Assembly (NCBI GenBank): GCA_026120185.1
Contig: JANUWF010001220.1
Location: forward strand, 1,550,001-1,614,000
Direction of reading: 5' to 3'
Source: Voacanga thouarsii
Lineage: Eukaryota > Streptophyta > Magnoliopsida > Gentianales > Apocynaceae
DNA length: 64,000 nucleotides
Shown piece after piece: positions 12,553 through 24,662 of this stretch (its first letter is position 1; the number at the start of each line of letters is the position of its first letter). The notes beneath the pieces were generated by a model. The model saw only the letters and a program-made list of their open reading frames with translations. It made no database searches and was not told where the DNA came from. The position numbers and the translations under genes are program-made.

Positions 12553-15046
12553 ATTTGCTTGTCCTAAAGCAAAATACTAAAATTTACAAACAAATAAAGA
12601 ATGACTATCTTACAAGAAAAATGAAAAAATTGTACATAGGATTTTAAGTGAATTAACAAGAACAAATTAGCATATATGCAATAAGGCCAAAAGGTAGAGA
12701 CATTATTTCATCCTTCACTTTAGAATTTAACATAACATTTATCTATCTAAGTTAATCCCATGTATACCCATATGTTAAAATAACACAACCAAGAAAATTA
12801 AAGTTGAATTAAATAAGTTTATGCCAAATAAATGTGATTCACTTTACTTCTCCAATCAAGAATACAAACGATGTGATTAATATAAATTAGGATTAACCGC
12901 CTCACTCAAGTCTCATAGCTTACAAAAGGTACAACGTACAAGGAATACAATTGTTACATCATAATACAACATTAATTACAACTCTACATTTCAACTTGGA
13001 ATAGAAAAGTAAGAGCCTCTCATTTTTCATTATTTTTCTACAAAAGGAATGCATTTATAATGATTTTGATTTGAATACTCTTTTGCATCCTTTGTATTTT
13101 TGCTTTCTGCTTTTTCTTTTTTCTTTTCTTCTTCTTCTTTTTTTTTAATATCAAACATTGTTTTTCATCATAGGACATGCCTTTTGCATTCCTAGAACCT
13201 TTTTTCTCCTTATTTTAATGGGTGCATTGAGCAACCTATCTCTTGCTCCTACTTGCTTGTCAATGGAGAGTATACAATATGCAATTGAAGATTTATATAA
13301 TATAACATAGAAAATAAATAAATCTATGAATGAATGAGAATTGCCATGAATTTAGAAACAAGCCAACAATCCACATTCTATATTTCATCACTAAGTTCTC
13401 ATCCATTCTCAAAGAATCAAGTTTCAAAACACTTTCAAAGATATAAACATGGTTAACTTTTCGAAAATTAACCTACGTTATATACCCAATATTTAAGTGT
13501 ACATAAAATCAACTCCCTAAACAAAGTCTAAAGTACAATTCCCAAATAAAAAGATAAATAATAGCGCCACCAAATTGTCACATACCAATACATATACCAA
13601 AAAGTCCTGAAAGTTAATCCAAAAATGTGAAAAAATTTTCAAAAAATTTTAGTCTAAATACCAAAAAAAAAAAAAAAAGCCCCAAAATAAGAAAATTTCC
13701 AAAATAATTAATAAAAACTTGCAAAATAAAAATTACTCAACCCCTCCCCCACACTTAAATGGGACAATATCCTCATTGTCCAAAATATATGATACAAACA
13801 CATTTAGATGATACAAATAACAAAATAAGGAGGAAAGGGAATTAATACGCCCCGAGTATCTTAAAGCTCAATGTCCAAAATATATCCAAGAAGCTTCCAT
13901 GTCCAAGAGGTGGTTAAATACTACAAAAAAATAAAAATACAAGTAAAAATTTTAACAAAGAAATAAAAAAATGAATTATAAGAAAAATAAAACATTTTTT
14001 TCATAAAAAAACACGAACGATGCTATTTTAGATGATATAGACGACGTCATTTATTCTCAATTTCTCTATGGTTTTGGTCCTCGAGATTGACCCAATGCCA
14101 TTTAATATGATCTAGACGGAACCGTTTATTTCCTATTTCTACAAAATAATAAGAATAAAATCAAACAACATGATTAGAAGCTTAGTGGACTTATTGGGAA
14201 GAAATTTAAAAAAGTGCCACAACAACTATCAATCAATTAATACTACAAACTCCAAATGGCACCACAAAGTCTCCCAACATCCAACAATAACTTCAATTCA
14301 CTTCAACACTATAGAACTACTATATAAGAGGTTATACAAACTTAACAAAATTTCCAATCAAACAACAACAATTCAAAAATCATAACATCAACTATACAAG
14401 CTATCGAGCTCCTCAGCACATTCATCACTACTACAATCAAGGTTTTAGCCTTCACCAAGTATATTATAACATCAACCACCAATACTACCATCACAAGGCT
14501 AAAATAATAATTCCACAACAACAACAATGATTTCCCAACCAAATATACAACACCAACCAAATCCTCAAAATAACCAATACCATTACAATAACACTCAAAT
14601 CCTCAAAGTAAAAATTATACAACAAAGTCTCCTTGATGAATAGCCATCTACAACCACATCCCCATCCTACAAATACCAACACAACAATAATATACAACAA
14701 TCCCCAACAACAACAAAAATAATCCAAAACAACAAAGCTATATACAAGAACCAAACTTAAATCAAATAAATCCACTATATATACAATTTCCCAAGATAGA
14801 AACATACAAAAATAATAATAATACAAAAATACAACGTAATACAATTTATTTATCTCAATGACTACAAATAAAGAATCCAAACAATATACAAATAAGGTAC
14901 AAAAAGTAGAAGAAATCTATATACAAGTAAAGTTAGTAGTATGCACAAATAGAAAGGTAAGTATTTACATAAAAGAATTTGTAATATTCACAAATATTTA
15001 CAAGGCTAAATCAACAAAATCTAAGTTTTTATTATATTATCTTGAT
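12553..15046. other. Internal region of the LARD-like element, non-coding
   Basis: No gag, protease, RT or integrase motif is visible in any frame. Near 13741 the stretch 'cccctcccccacacttaaa' with 'tcctcattgtcc' matches a motif also found inside the other two gypsy elements. From 14200 to 14880 the plus strand is a low-complexity AAC/CAA-rich run. The open frames there (14170-14385, and minus 14491-14880) are artefacts of composition. Short poly-A and poly-T runs occur near 13080-13145 and 13660. Confidence 0.6.
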
Positions 15047-15069
15047 TCCCCAGCAACAGTGCCAAAAAC
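15047..15069 (-). other. Primer-binding site of reverse gypsy-like element
   Basis: The minus strand reads 'agtttttggcactgttgctg' then 'gggaa' directly after the LTR end. It matches the forward gypsy site at 42766-42790 (tttttggcgccgttg) at most positions. It fixes the element's orientation. Confidence 0.8.
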
Positions 15070-15070
15070 T

Positions 15071-16556
15071 TGTTGTGCAATTTCGATTGTGGGAAATATT
15101 ACCAACAAACACATATAATCAAATTTTAATTAAAATGCCAAAATTCTTTAAAATAAAATTGGGCAAGTATACCGATCGTGTAGTATAAAGTTTAATGGAA
15201 AGTATCGAAGATCCTTGAGAAAGGAATAAAAGTACCACTACTAACTCTTCTTTTATTGTTTAGCCTAATCAAATTAAAAGAATAAACTATCCATAGTGGA
15301 CAAACCTAGAGAATCCACTTCAACACACACAAGATTGGGCATGAGAAAATTAAGGATAAGAAATAGAGTATAAGACATAAACTTGTCAAGAATCTCTTAA
15401 AATTAACCAAGTACCAAACCAAATCCAAGGTAGCTAAATTTCCAATTTTAACACTGGAGAAGTCACAAATGCAAAACCCACTCTCTCTCAAGTTATGAAT
15501 TTTTTATTCTTAGGCTAATTAAAGGATATCTCTATCACCCGAATTGAACCCAAGAAGCATTAAGTACAAACCTCTTAAAAGTCCGGAAGAGCCCAATGCC
15601 TCTATCTCTAGGTGATATCAAACTCCCAATGATTACCAAATTCTAATCCTCCAAATCTTTTCTCAAGTTCATCAAAGGAAAAAGAACATTGAACCTAATT
15701 GATTCAAACCTAACTCCTAACCCTATCTTCCAAATTCATTAGAAAAGGATAACCTAAACAATGAATCTAACACAATAAAATCAAATAATCATTCAATAAA
15801 AATTAGAAATCAACAAATCAATAGTAGATTTAACACAAGAATAACTTAGGATTCATCTATTCAAAAATAATTAAAATAATAAATACAAATTGATAATAGA
15901 AAAATAAAGGAAAGAGATAAAGAATGATCGTAAACATGCTGGCTTCATCTTCAATCTTCCATCTACTCTTGAATCATCACTCCAATCTCTTCTCTCAAGT
16001 GTGTGGGTGTTTTTCCTCTTGGTTGGCCGCACAAAATTGTCTGAATATCTTCTATTTATACAAGCCCTAAAAATCGCTTAAAATCATATCTACATTTCTA
16101 TTCTGTGAACTTGCACGACACTGTTGGAGATGATATGCACAGTGTTGTGCATGTTTTCCTTTACTTATTTTGGCTTCAAACGACATTGTGAGACTTGATA
16201 GTGAATGTGTGTTGTAATCATGCACGATGGTGTCGACATTAAGCTACACAGCACTGTCTGTTACTAGATGTTTTTATATTTCTGACCACTAATCATACAC
16301 GGTGCCATTTGAGTAGATATGTACAGAGACGTGTACTCTTAGCGTTCCTCTCTCTCTCTCTATCACTCTCTCTTTCTTTCTTTCTTTTCTTTTTCTTCAA
16401 TTTTCATTCTTATCCTCTTCTTTATTCAATCTTTATTTATTTAATCCTACACAAAATAGTATAAAATTATGAGAATAAGTAATTATTTAAACATTATTTT
16501 AACAATAAATATAGCACAATTTACATTGAAAATAAGTGCATAATGAGCATTTATCA
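15071..16556 (-). repeat. 5' LTR of reverse gypsy-like element
   Basis: Partner of 11109-12535. It is somewhat longer, partly through CT/TTTC microsatellite growth at about 16345-16395. Many single-base differences from its partner are visible by eye, so the insertion is not recent. Confidence 0.85.
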
Positions 16557-16561
16557 GCTTA

Positions 16562-16986
16562 GCAAGCTTGACACTATCCACTCTACTCGATAGCAATTGC
16601 AAGATGATAGTCACGTTCTCTCTTATGCTTAGTTGGCCATTGTTTGTTACAAAAAGAGGAAGTGTGGCAGGATTGGCAATGGGGTTACTACTAAGGGGCA
16701 GATGAGTAGAATAGGCTAGATATTGGTATTTGGCAATATTGGTTATTGCTATTGATATGCTGGTGGATAGTTTTTTGTGATGGATAGTTTTGGCTAACAT
16801 TGTTGTTTTTCTGAACATGAACAATATATTATGCTGGATATTATGGTACTGTAATAGTAATTAGGCAAGACTGCTGCTATGCCTTATTAATCATATTATA
16901 ATGTGTTGTATATATCTGTTGTATTGAATATGCATGTCAGACCAGCAACTTATGGTTTTGCATCAAATAATGTCAAAGAGAGAGAT
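16562..16986 (+). pseudogene. End of the copia extra ORF, 3' non-coding and polypurine tract
   Basis: Joining 11108 to 16562 gives the uninterrupted reading ASIWAILSKLDTIHSTR, so this is the continuation of the extra ORF beyond the nested element. A stop follows soon after. The rest shows no further domain. 'caaagagagagat' (16974-16986) directly before the LTR start is the likely polypurine tract. Confidence 0.6.
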
Positions 16987-17880
16987 TGATACAGTTATTG
17001 TTAGAGCATCTACAACAAGTTATTTTTGACAAACTGAATATGTGATGGAGTTTGGTTAAAAGACTATTCTTGGCATATGTCTGATGCAGCAAAAACTTTA
17101 GTAGATATTTAGAAGTCTATCTAGGAAAGAACTCTGAAGCATCTCACTAAGATTTTGCAGATAAAAGAAAAGAAAGATAGACCAAGCCGTAAAGGAAAGG
17201 AACTATAAAAAAAACAAGGAAACGAGTAACGCAATGATAAGTTTGGCAGTTTCCTAATCTAACCAAACCGTGTATCCTTGAGATGTATAAATAAAGCAGA
17301 GATGATGGTGAAAAAGCGGTGTGAAAATTTTTGAGCATTTCTACATACATAACTTAGTGTGCGGTTTGAAAGATTCAGTTTCATGATAATCTATTGATGG
17401 TGATCTTTTAATCACTAGTGTTTGTGCTTCTTATTGTTTTGTTGCAACAGCAATTCAACTATATTGTATATGCTCTTTCTCATCTATTTGAGCAAGCTTG
17501 AATCAAACACACACTGAAAACTTATTGCCTTTTTGTGAAAAAGTGCAAATCAAACGAAGACCCGTAGAGCTGCTACAATAATGATTAATGGGTGATCAAT
17601 CATACTAAGTTGAGTTCAACAATGGCCTTTTGTAAGTTTGACAGCTAGAGCACTGGGATGTGTTTAGTTAGATTTCATAATGACCACTTAGTAAATTGAG
17701 ATAAGTGTTATCATTGTAACTTTGTTAAAATTAACTGAATTTTTTTACTAATTTAAGACCCATAGACGTAGGCTTATTGGCACGAACTACACTACTAATT
17801 TACTGTATTTGTTAGATTATTTATATTATTGTCTATCAAATTGATATAACTTTAATAGAAAGCTTAATAAAATCAAAAGA
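16987..17880 (+). repeat. 3' LTR of SIRE-like copia element, truncated
   Basis: Begins TGATACAG after a purine tract. From about 17560 it matches 3637-3974. A TATA-like 'gtataaataaag' at 17284-17295 could be the LTR promoter. The expected end (...CCTAACA) is missing, because the match stops where the Stowaway MITE begins. Confidence 0.75.
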
Positions 17881-17882
17881 TA

Positions 17883-18188
17883 CTCCCTCCAATTCTAAAT
17901 ATTTATTCATAAAATTTTTTAATTTTATTTTAAAATACTTATTCATGTACATATTTCTAAAACTAATAATTAATTTCTTTCTATTGTACCCCTATTTATT
18001 CTAAATCAACTACATAACTTTTCAAAATTCTTATTTCTTTTTGTTTCTTGGGAATTTTCACTAACTAATAATTATAATATTTTTAATATGGGTAAAATAT
18101 AAATTTTATTTAAATTATTATATTATTTTTAATATCTTTAATTTGTATGTAAAAAATTTTATAAATAAATATTTTAAAATAAATAGAG
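17883..18188. mobile_element. Stowaway-like MITE (Tc1/mariner type)
   Basis: About 306 bp, flanked by TA on both sides (17881-17882, 18189-18190). The left end is CTCCCTCCAATTCTAAATAT. The right end, read on the minus strand, is CTCTATTTATTTTAAAATAT. Terminal inverted repeats starting CTCCCTCC and a TA target duplication are the Stowaway hallmark. It has no coding capacity and would move with a mariner transposase from elsewhere. Confidence 0.85.
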
Positions 18189-18190
18189 TA

Positions 18191-19659
18191 TTGAATTAAA
18201 AACAGTGCACGTGCTTTCTACACATTGTGCCACTTTTTTTATGAATATCTATACATTATGTCGGTCTCTGGAAGCGTGATACATTTATGATTTTGTCCTT
18301 TTCCAAGAAAGCATCAACTCACTATTGTTTTTGCTTTATTAAATTTATATTTAGAAAAAAAAGAGGAACAAATTATCAAAAAGTGTCTGAAGACTATTTT
18401 AAATTTGTCCCATTATAGAAATCAAGATTTTGTTCTTTGGAGAAAGAATCAAATTTTCTTTTCGTTTTTGACTATGATGTTAACAGAGAGTCATAAAGAA
18501 TTGGATTTTTTTTTTCTTGATTTTCCGTACTGTTTAATTTTCTTTATTATTATTTTGAAGTAAAGTTAAGAACCAAATTGGTAGGGCTCCTTCATTTGAG
18601 TTGGACCAAGAAGTTCAGGAGGGTCTGTCGTATTACTAGAGTATTGGGCTAATCATTTTTTTTTTTTTTAATCAAATATCACCTGAGATGATAGGAAATT
18701 AGACAGACCTTATTCGTTTATTTAAAAATAAAGGTAGAGTACATAGAGGGGACTTAAAACCTTACCTCTAATCAACAAGAAAATTAGAAGATAATCACGA
18801 GACTTGATATGATTAGAAGGAATTTGCATCCTATCTAAATTGCACAATCCCCTAACCACACAAAGAAATATTTAAATTATAATTGTTATATTACAAATAT
18901 ATTATTTGGACTATGTGACCCAATTTTGATCTATATTATCTATTTTTATTAGACCTATATTATTACGTAATTTATATCTTTGTTGCGTCTATTGCAATCT
19001 TATGCCTAAGGATTTTGTTATTAGAATCATATATTTGATTTTGTCATTATATTTTGTTAATATTCTAATTAATTGTTAAAATTAACCTATTTGTTTAAAA
19101 GAATATTTTTGGACTTTCGTTTATTTATGTATGCCCATTCTTTAATTAATCAACATAATGGACAGGTTTGATTGGATTAGAGACGCCATTTTACTTTTCC
19201 TTTGTATCACGTGCTTAAGAGTAGGCATGGTATCTTGAATACTTGTTATACATGTAAAGATAATTTTAATCAGATAAAGTCAAACAGTTTTTTTTGTAAA
19301 AACATTTATAAAATAATTAATTATTTTATTAGATAGTAACTTGACCCTGTAGAGATGTGATCACTATAATGAGAGTAATTAGAATCAGAGACAAGTAATT
19401 TTTGATAAGGAAATCATCTTATGCCTATAGGTGGAGATTATTTTTTGCATTATTTTTTTTATTATTCTTATTATAAAATTGTTGTAAATTCTATGCATAT
19501 ATTATAATTTCCAGCTATTGAAAGGTTAGAATTTACATGAATAGATATTAGTGGATCTTTTTTTATATATAATTTGTACTTCATAACTTATGTGTATTTA
19601 TTCTTGGTTTTGTTGTTTTCGTACTACATTTTTTTTAAAATAAAAATGTTTGTATTTCA
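18191..19659. other. No gene recognised; AT-rich remnant
   Basis: I see no coding match, LTR pair or terminal inverted repeat. There is a poly-T run at 18658-18670. The right end presumably merges into the leader of the decayed copia element that starts near 19660, but I could not find its LTR or primer site. Confidence 0.5.
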
Positions 19660-19921
19660 ATTTTTGTGGTGACAATTATTATGAATGAAAGGAAAAAAAT
19701 CCTTCTTATTTTAGGTTGCATGGATAATGATTTAGCGCTCCATGTGAATCGAGCAGTTATTCGGTTAAAGTTAAATACGTTAGAAGATAAGGTTGCTTAT
19801 GAGCAGTAGAAGCGATTTAATTGCATATGTTTGATACTCGCAAAAATTCACATTAGACAAAACATTAGGGGTTTCATTCCTAGTTGCACTACCGCTATGG
19901 CTTATATGTAGACAATTAATG

Positions 19922-20453
19922 TGTTGACTTTTGTCTTCCTTTCTCATATCCTACTTCAGTTTTGGCAACGCAATTTCACCATCTCTTGTGCCTATATAAT
20001 TAGGCTTTGTTTGACTTTGTAAAATACATAATAACACTAACAATCTCTTCTCCCACATATAAATAAAAACTGGTTGTTTGAGTGGTGTTCGGAGATTAGG
20101 CAAATTTGGCAAACTCCATTATCAATTCCAGCTATATTCTTTCTTTATTTTTGCATTAATTTATTGTTATTATTGTAATTTCTTTTCAATTGTAATATAG
20201 TATTCAATATTATTTGTTGAGTTTATTTGTAGTGTTTTGTACGTTTCATATGGGTATATTTTACTATTCATGTGTATGTACTATTTATGTATACATGGGC
20301 GTAGGTTGTGATAATACACCGTACACGTAAGTTCTAATAGGAAACTAGAATTTAAGAGAGATAGTGTCTCCCCCAGTTTGTTTTTTATGAGCTACTGAAT
20401 CAGTTCATTCCACTAATTATTTCAGAGGAAAAATTTACCTGATTTTTTCAACA
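19922..20453 (+). repeat. 5' LTR of Tork-like copia element
   Basis: 532 bp, TGTTGAC at the start and TTCAACA at the end, preceded by TAATG. Contains the TATA-like 'cctatataattagg' (about 19991-20004), which is kept in the 3' LTR. It ends three bases before the primer site. Confidence 0.9.
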
Positions 20454-20455
20454 AG

Positions 20456-20467
20456 TGGTATCAGAGA
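20456..20467 (+). other. Primer-binding site, initiator tRNA-Met type
   Basis: 'tggtatcagaga' lies just after the 5' LTR and differs by one base from the consensus TGGTATCAGAGC. Confidence 0.85.
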
Positions 20468-20531
20468 CGAAGGTTCGTCCTTAGTTTGTTTATAATCTAG
20501 TTATATTGAATAATATTATATTGTGTCTATA

Positions 20532-21370
20532 ATGGCGTCGAATGATCAAAAAACAATGAAGACTACTTCAAATATAACACTATGGACATCTGCTTCCTCG
20601 TCATCATAGTTCCGATGTCAAGTTTAAAATTGGCGATGGAGATATTTGACAGTACTGACCATTTCAGCATGTGACAATGAGAGGTATTGGACTCTCTTTT
20701 CCAACAGGGTCTTGACATAGCATTGAAGAAAAGAAATCAGAAGACATGAAAGACGAGGATTTGAGTATCATAAATCGGCTGGTGTGCGAAACAATTCGAT
20801 TGTGCCTATCCAGAGAGTAGAAATATGCTTTCAAGAATGAGATTTCTGCATATAAATTATGGATGACATTGGAGGGCAAATTTCTAGAAAAAAAAATGGT
20901 CAGAATAAGCTCCTTATGAAGAAAAGATTGTTTCGATTTGATTACTAACCAAGTACTTCTATGAATGAACATATCACTATGTTTAATCAATTAGTAGCAG
21001 ACCTCTTAAATTTATATGTGAAATTTGAAGATAAAGATTTGGCTTTGATGTTGTTATAATCTCTTCCCGATGAATGAACATTTGGAGACTACGTTACTTA
21101 GCGGGAAGGAGAATGTATCTTTAGATGATGTATGTTCTACTTTGTATAGTCATGAATTGAGAAAGCAGGATAAAATGAAAAACAAAGGAACTACAGCAGA
21201 TAAGGCATTGGTGGCAAGAGGTCATTAACAAAGCCAATCGAAGGGAAGAAGAGGAAGATCCAAATCAAAAAGCCAAGTTGCCAAAGATGAGTGTGCTTTC
21301 TATCATGAGAAAAGGCACTGGAAGAAGGACTGTCAAAGTTGAAGAAGAAAGGGAAGGCTCTGCAAGATGC
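20532..21370 (+). pseudogene. gag of Tork-like copia element, degraded
   Basis: The ATG at 20532 gives MASNDQKTMKT, soon followed by a frame change. Further on are LSIINRLVCETIRLCLSRE, YKLWMTLEGKFLEKK, SLDDVCSTLYSHELRKQDK and a zinc knuckle CAFYHEKRHWKKDC (C-x2-[C to Y]-x4-H-x4-C, so the second Cys is lost). This is the order of Tnt1-type gag. Several stops are present. Confidence 0.8.
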
Positions 21371-21439
21371 AAATGTTGTTGAATGTAAAAGCGATGCAAA
21401 ATCAGATATTTCTTAGGTGGTTTTACCATCAACATCATA

Positions 21440-22640
21440 GCAAGATGAATGGATTCTTGATTCGGGTTGCACCTATCATATGTCTCACATCCGGAAGTAG
21501 TTCTTTGACTTCGAGAAACTTAATGGCGGGGTTGTTTACATGGGTAATAATAATTCATGTAAAACAGTCGAGATAGGTTCAATCAAACTGCGGAATCATG
21601 ATTGGTCCACCAGAATTTTGAAGGAGGTACGGTACGTGTCGAAACTGAAGAAAAATCTCATCTCTTTAGGTGCCTTAGAATCATAAGGCCTAATTATGAT
21701 ACTGCGAGATGAAATTCTTAAAACAACTTCAGGAGCACTTGCGATGCTGAAAGGCATGAGGAAAAACAATCTATATTACTACCAAGGTAGTACAGTAACT
21801 GGAACAGTGGCAGCTGCAACTTCTAGTGGCAAGAAGGATACAGAGGCAACAAAGCTGTGACATATGTGTTTAGGACATACTGGTGAAAAATCTTTGCAAA
21901 TTCTTGCTAAGCAAGGATTATTGAAAAGTACAAAGACTTGCAAATTAGAATTTTATGAGCATTATGTGTTGGGAAAACAATGAAGAGTGAAGATAAGAAC
22001 TACTATCCACAATACTAAGGGTATTTTAGATTATGTGCACTCAGATGTGTGGGGACCTACCAATACCCCGTCTCTTAGAGGTAGGATTATTTTGTCACCT
22101 TAGTTGATGATTTTTCTAGAAGAATGTTGGTGTTTACTATGAAGAATAAGGATGATGTGCTTGAGATTTTCCTGAAGTGGAAGGCTCAAGTTGAAAACCA
22201 AACAAGAAGGAAGATCAAAGTTCTCTAAATAGACAACGGTGGGGAATACAAGAGTGATCCTTTTCTTGAGGTATGCCAAGAGTGTGGCATAGTTCAGCAC
22301 TTCACAGTTAGGAACACACCACAGCAGAATGAGGTATCGGAGCACATGAACAAGACACTTGTGAAGAAAGTTCGTTGTATGCTATCTAATACTAGGTCAG
22401 GCAAAAAAATTTTGGCTGAGGCTGTGACATACACTCAACATCTTATCAACTGCTTGCTAGCATCTGCATTGGAAGGCAAGACTCCTTTAGAAGTATGGTC
22501 TGGAAAACTAGCAACAAATTATGACTTTTTACATATTTTTTGTTCTACTGCATATTATTATGTGAATGAATCAAAGTTGGATCCGCGAGCAAAGAAGGCT
22601 ATCTTTATGGGCTTCAATGCTAAAGTTAAGGAATACTAGT
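21440..22640 (+). pseudogene. Protease and integrase of Tork-like copia element, degraded
   Basis: Protease motif WILDSGCTYHM at about 21450-21480 keeps its catalytic Asp. Then LKKNLISLGALES, the pre-integrase LCLGHTGEKSLQILAKQGLL near 21870, and integrase YVHSDVWGPTNTPS near 22030. IDNGGEYKSDPFLEVC near 22220 keeps an Asp, and QQNEVSEHMNKTL near 22325 keeps the Glu. The open frame 22346-22639 is the integrase C-terminal side (VRCMLSNTRSGK, AEAVTYTQHLINCL, ESKLDPRAKKAIFMGF). Stops and frame changes lie between these blocks, so the protein is dead although catalytic residues remain. Confidence 0.85.
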
Positions 22641-22899
22641 TGTAGTATCTAGAGGTAAAGAAGATAATTATCAGTAGGGATGTTACCTTTGATGAATTTG
22701 TCATGTTAGAAAATGTAAATCCAGAATGGACTGATGGTACTCCGCAGCAAATGGAGTGTACACCGAAGCAAGTGGAGTTTGAACAAATGGTGGTGACCCT
22801 AGTAAAATGCATCACTAGTGACTCTCCCATGACAGAAAAATAGTTAGATGAAGAGGTTCCGACCTAAGAACCCTACAACAATCAGAGTCAATTGTTGCT

Positions 22900-24523
22900 A
22901 GAAGAACAAGACAAGAAATCTATAAACCTACTCATTTTATTGACATGGTGGCTTATACACTTTTAGTTGTCGATAATGTTCCATCCACCTTTCCAGAAGC
23001 CATTCGAAGCCCAGAAAATAGTAGATGGAAAGGTGCAATGGAAGAAGAAATACAATCTCTATAGAAAAACAAGACGTGAAAGCTGACATAACTACCAAAG
23101 GGCAAGAAGGCAATTGGATGCAAGTAGGTATTTGTAAAGAAAGAAGGATTTCCTGACAAGGATGATGTTCGCTACAAGACAAAATTGGTGGCTAAAGGAT
23201 ACGCTCAAAAGGAAGGAATTGATTATAATGAGGTATTTTCTCCAATTGTTAAACATTTCTCTATTAAAATTTTGTTAGCCTTGGTAGCACAGTTGAATTT
23301 GGAGTTAGTTCATCTTGATGTGAAGACCGCATTCCTACACGGTGACTTGAAGGAGGAAATCTATATGACTCAGTCAGAAGGGTTTAAGGTTGCTAGTAAA
23401 AAAATTTAGGTTTGCAAGCTGAACAAATTGTTGTACGGATTAAAACAATCATTGAGGCAGTGGCACAAACGATTTGACAAGTTTATGAAGGGTCAAAGGT
23501 ACACAAGAAGCAAATATGATCATTGTGTGTATTTGCGTAGACTTCAAGGTGGGTCCTACATCTACTTACTCTTATACGTTGATGATATACTGATAGCAGC
23601 AAAGAGCCAAGCTAAGATTGACAGACTGAAGGCTCAGTTGAGTAAAGAGATCAAGATGAAGGATTTAGGATAAGCTAAGAAGATTTTTGGCATGGAGATA
23701 AACATGGATAGACAGAGAGGCAAGCTTTGGTTGACACAGAAGCAGTATTTGAAGAAGGTACTACAACGTTTTGGTTTGAATAAAGATTCAAAACCTGTAA
23801 GTACCCCGCTTGCACCTCATTCAAAACTCAGTAACTAGTTATCTCCAAAGACGAATGAAGAATGAGAGTACATGGTGAAAATCCTGTATGCAAATATAGT
23901 TGGGAGCTTGATGTATATAATGGTGTGTACGAGACTCAATATTTCACAAGCTATTAGTGTTGTGAGCAAGTACATGCATGATCCGGGCAAAGGTCATTGG
24001 TAAGATGTGAAATGGATTCTACAGTATATTCAAGATACTACAGATATTAGTTTAGAGTTTGAGCAGGATGAATTACTAGTCAACGCATAGTTGGATATTG
24101 TGATTTTGACTATGCAGGTAACTTGGATAAGCGACAGTCTACAACTAGCTATTTGTTCACATTCGCCAAGGCGCCAATTAGTTAGAAGTCTACATTACAA
24201 TCAAATGTGGTTTTATCTACAACGGAGGCAAGTATATAGTGATTACAGAAGCTATAAAGGAGGTAATTTCGCTTCAAATATTGCTTAAAGACTTGGGAGT
24301 TGGTCAGAAACATCTTGAGGTATATTCTAACAGTCAGAGTGTTCTACACTTAGCAAAGAATCAAATCTTTCATGCAAGAATGAAGCACATTGATGTTCGC
24401 TACCACTCTGTGCGGGAAATTCTCGAGGAAGAGAAGATACTTCTCCAAAAGATTCAGACTATAGAGAATCTTGTAGATATGCTGACCAAGATGGTTAAAG
24501 AACCAAGTTTGAACATAGTTTAG
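22900..24523 (+). pseudogene. Reverse transcriptase and RNase H of Tork-like copia element, degraded
   Basis: The frame from 23185 to 23673 is open except for one stop at 23407. It carries VAKGYAQKEGIDYNEVFSP, HLDVKTAFLHGDLKEEIYM (motif A with Asp), LYGLKQSLRQW and LLLYVDDILIAA with an intact YVDD box. It continues with the thumb (LTQKQYLKKVLQRFGL). RNase H is split between about 24090 (CDFDYAGNLDKRQSTTSY) and 24239-24523 (LEVYSNSQSVLHLAKNQIFH, then KHIDVRYHSVREIL). The usual Asp of the CDSQSA motif is Asn. This is the least damaged coding block of the element. Confidence 0.87.
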
Positions 24524-24662
24524 ACTTGGTCAATATCCTGCATATTTGAGAAAGCGCCTGACAGTGCAAATTTGGAATTACTGTGAGGATTGTTTTTTAT
24601 TTTTTGTTTGATTGAGAAGATTTGTATTTTGTGAAACTAGAAATTAAGCCAAGATAAAGATT

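Larger units (their letters stand above)
11109..16556 (-). mobile_element. Non-autonomous Ty3/gypsy-like element (LARD-like), reverse orientation
   Basis: Two long direct repeats (11109-12535 and 15071-16556) flank about 2.5 kb with no recognisable gag or pol. Read on the minus strand, each LTR starts TGATAA and ends CACAACA. A gypsy-type primer site lies just inside the right LTR and a purine-rich tract just inside the left one, so the element is transcribed leftward. The target duplication is CCTTA (11104-11108) versus GCTTA (16557-16561), four of five bases. Removing the element rejoins one reading frame of the copia extra ORF. This is a large retrotransposon derivative that must have used proteins from elsewhere. 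Confidence 0.85.
3637..17880 (+). mobile_element. SIRE-like Ty1/copia retrotransposon, degraded, host of nested insertions
   Basis: Order of parts: 5' LTR end, tRNA-Met-type primer site, gag with coiled coil, protease, integrase, reverse transcriptase, RNase H, then an extra ORF (from 9243), a purine-rich tract at 16971-16986, and a 3' LTR from 16987. Integrase before RT marks Ty1/copia. The long gag tail and the extra ORF after RNase H resemble the SIRE/Maximus lineage. All genes carry stops and frameshifts. The element is interrupted by a gypsy-like element at 11109-16556 and cut at both LTRs by DNA transposons. Confidence 0.82.

Noticed and set aside
14491..14880. A 129-codon minus-strand frame and a 71-codon plus-strand frame in the first LARD-like element
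   Set aside because: Both lie in an AAC/GTT-rich low-complexity run; residues are almost only hydrophobic on one strand and Asn/Thr on the other, and no domain is visible.
16483..16824. A 113-codon minus-strand frame across the LTR border
   Set aside because: It spans the junction of the LTR and copia sequence, so it cannot be an old gene, and it has no recognised domain.
20664..20990. A 108-codon minus-strand frame
   Set aside because: It is the shadow of the Tork-like gag on the plus strand, whose motifs are clear.
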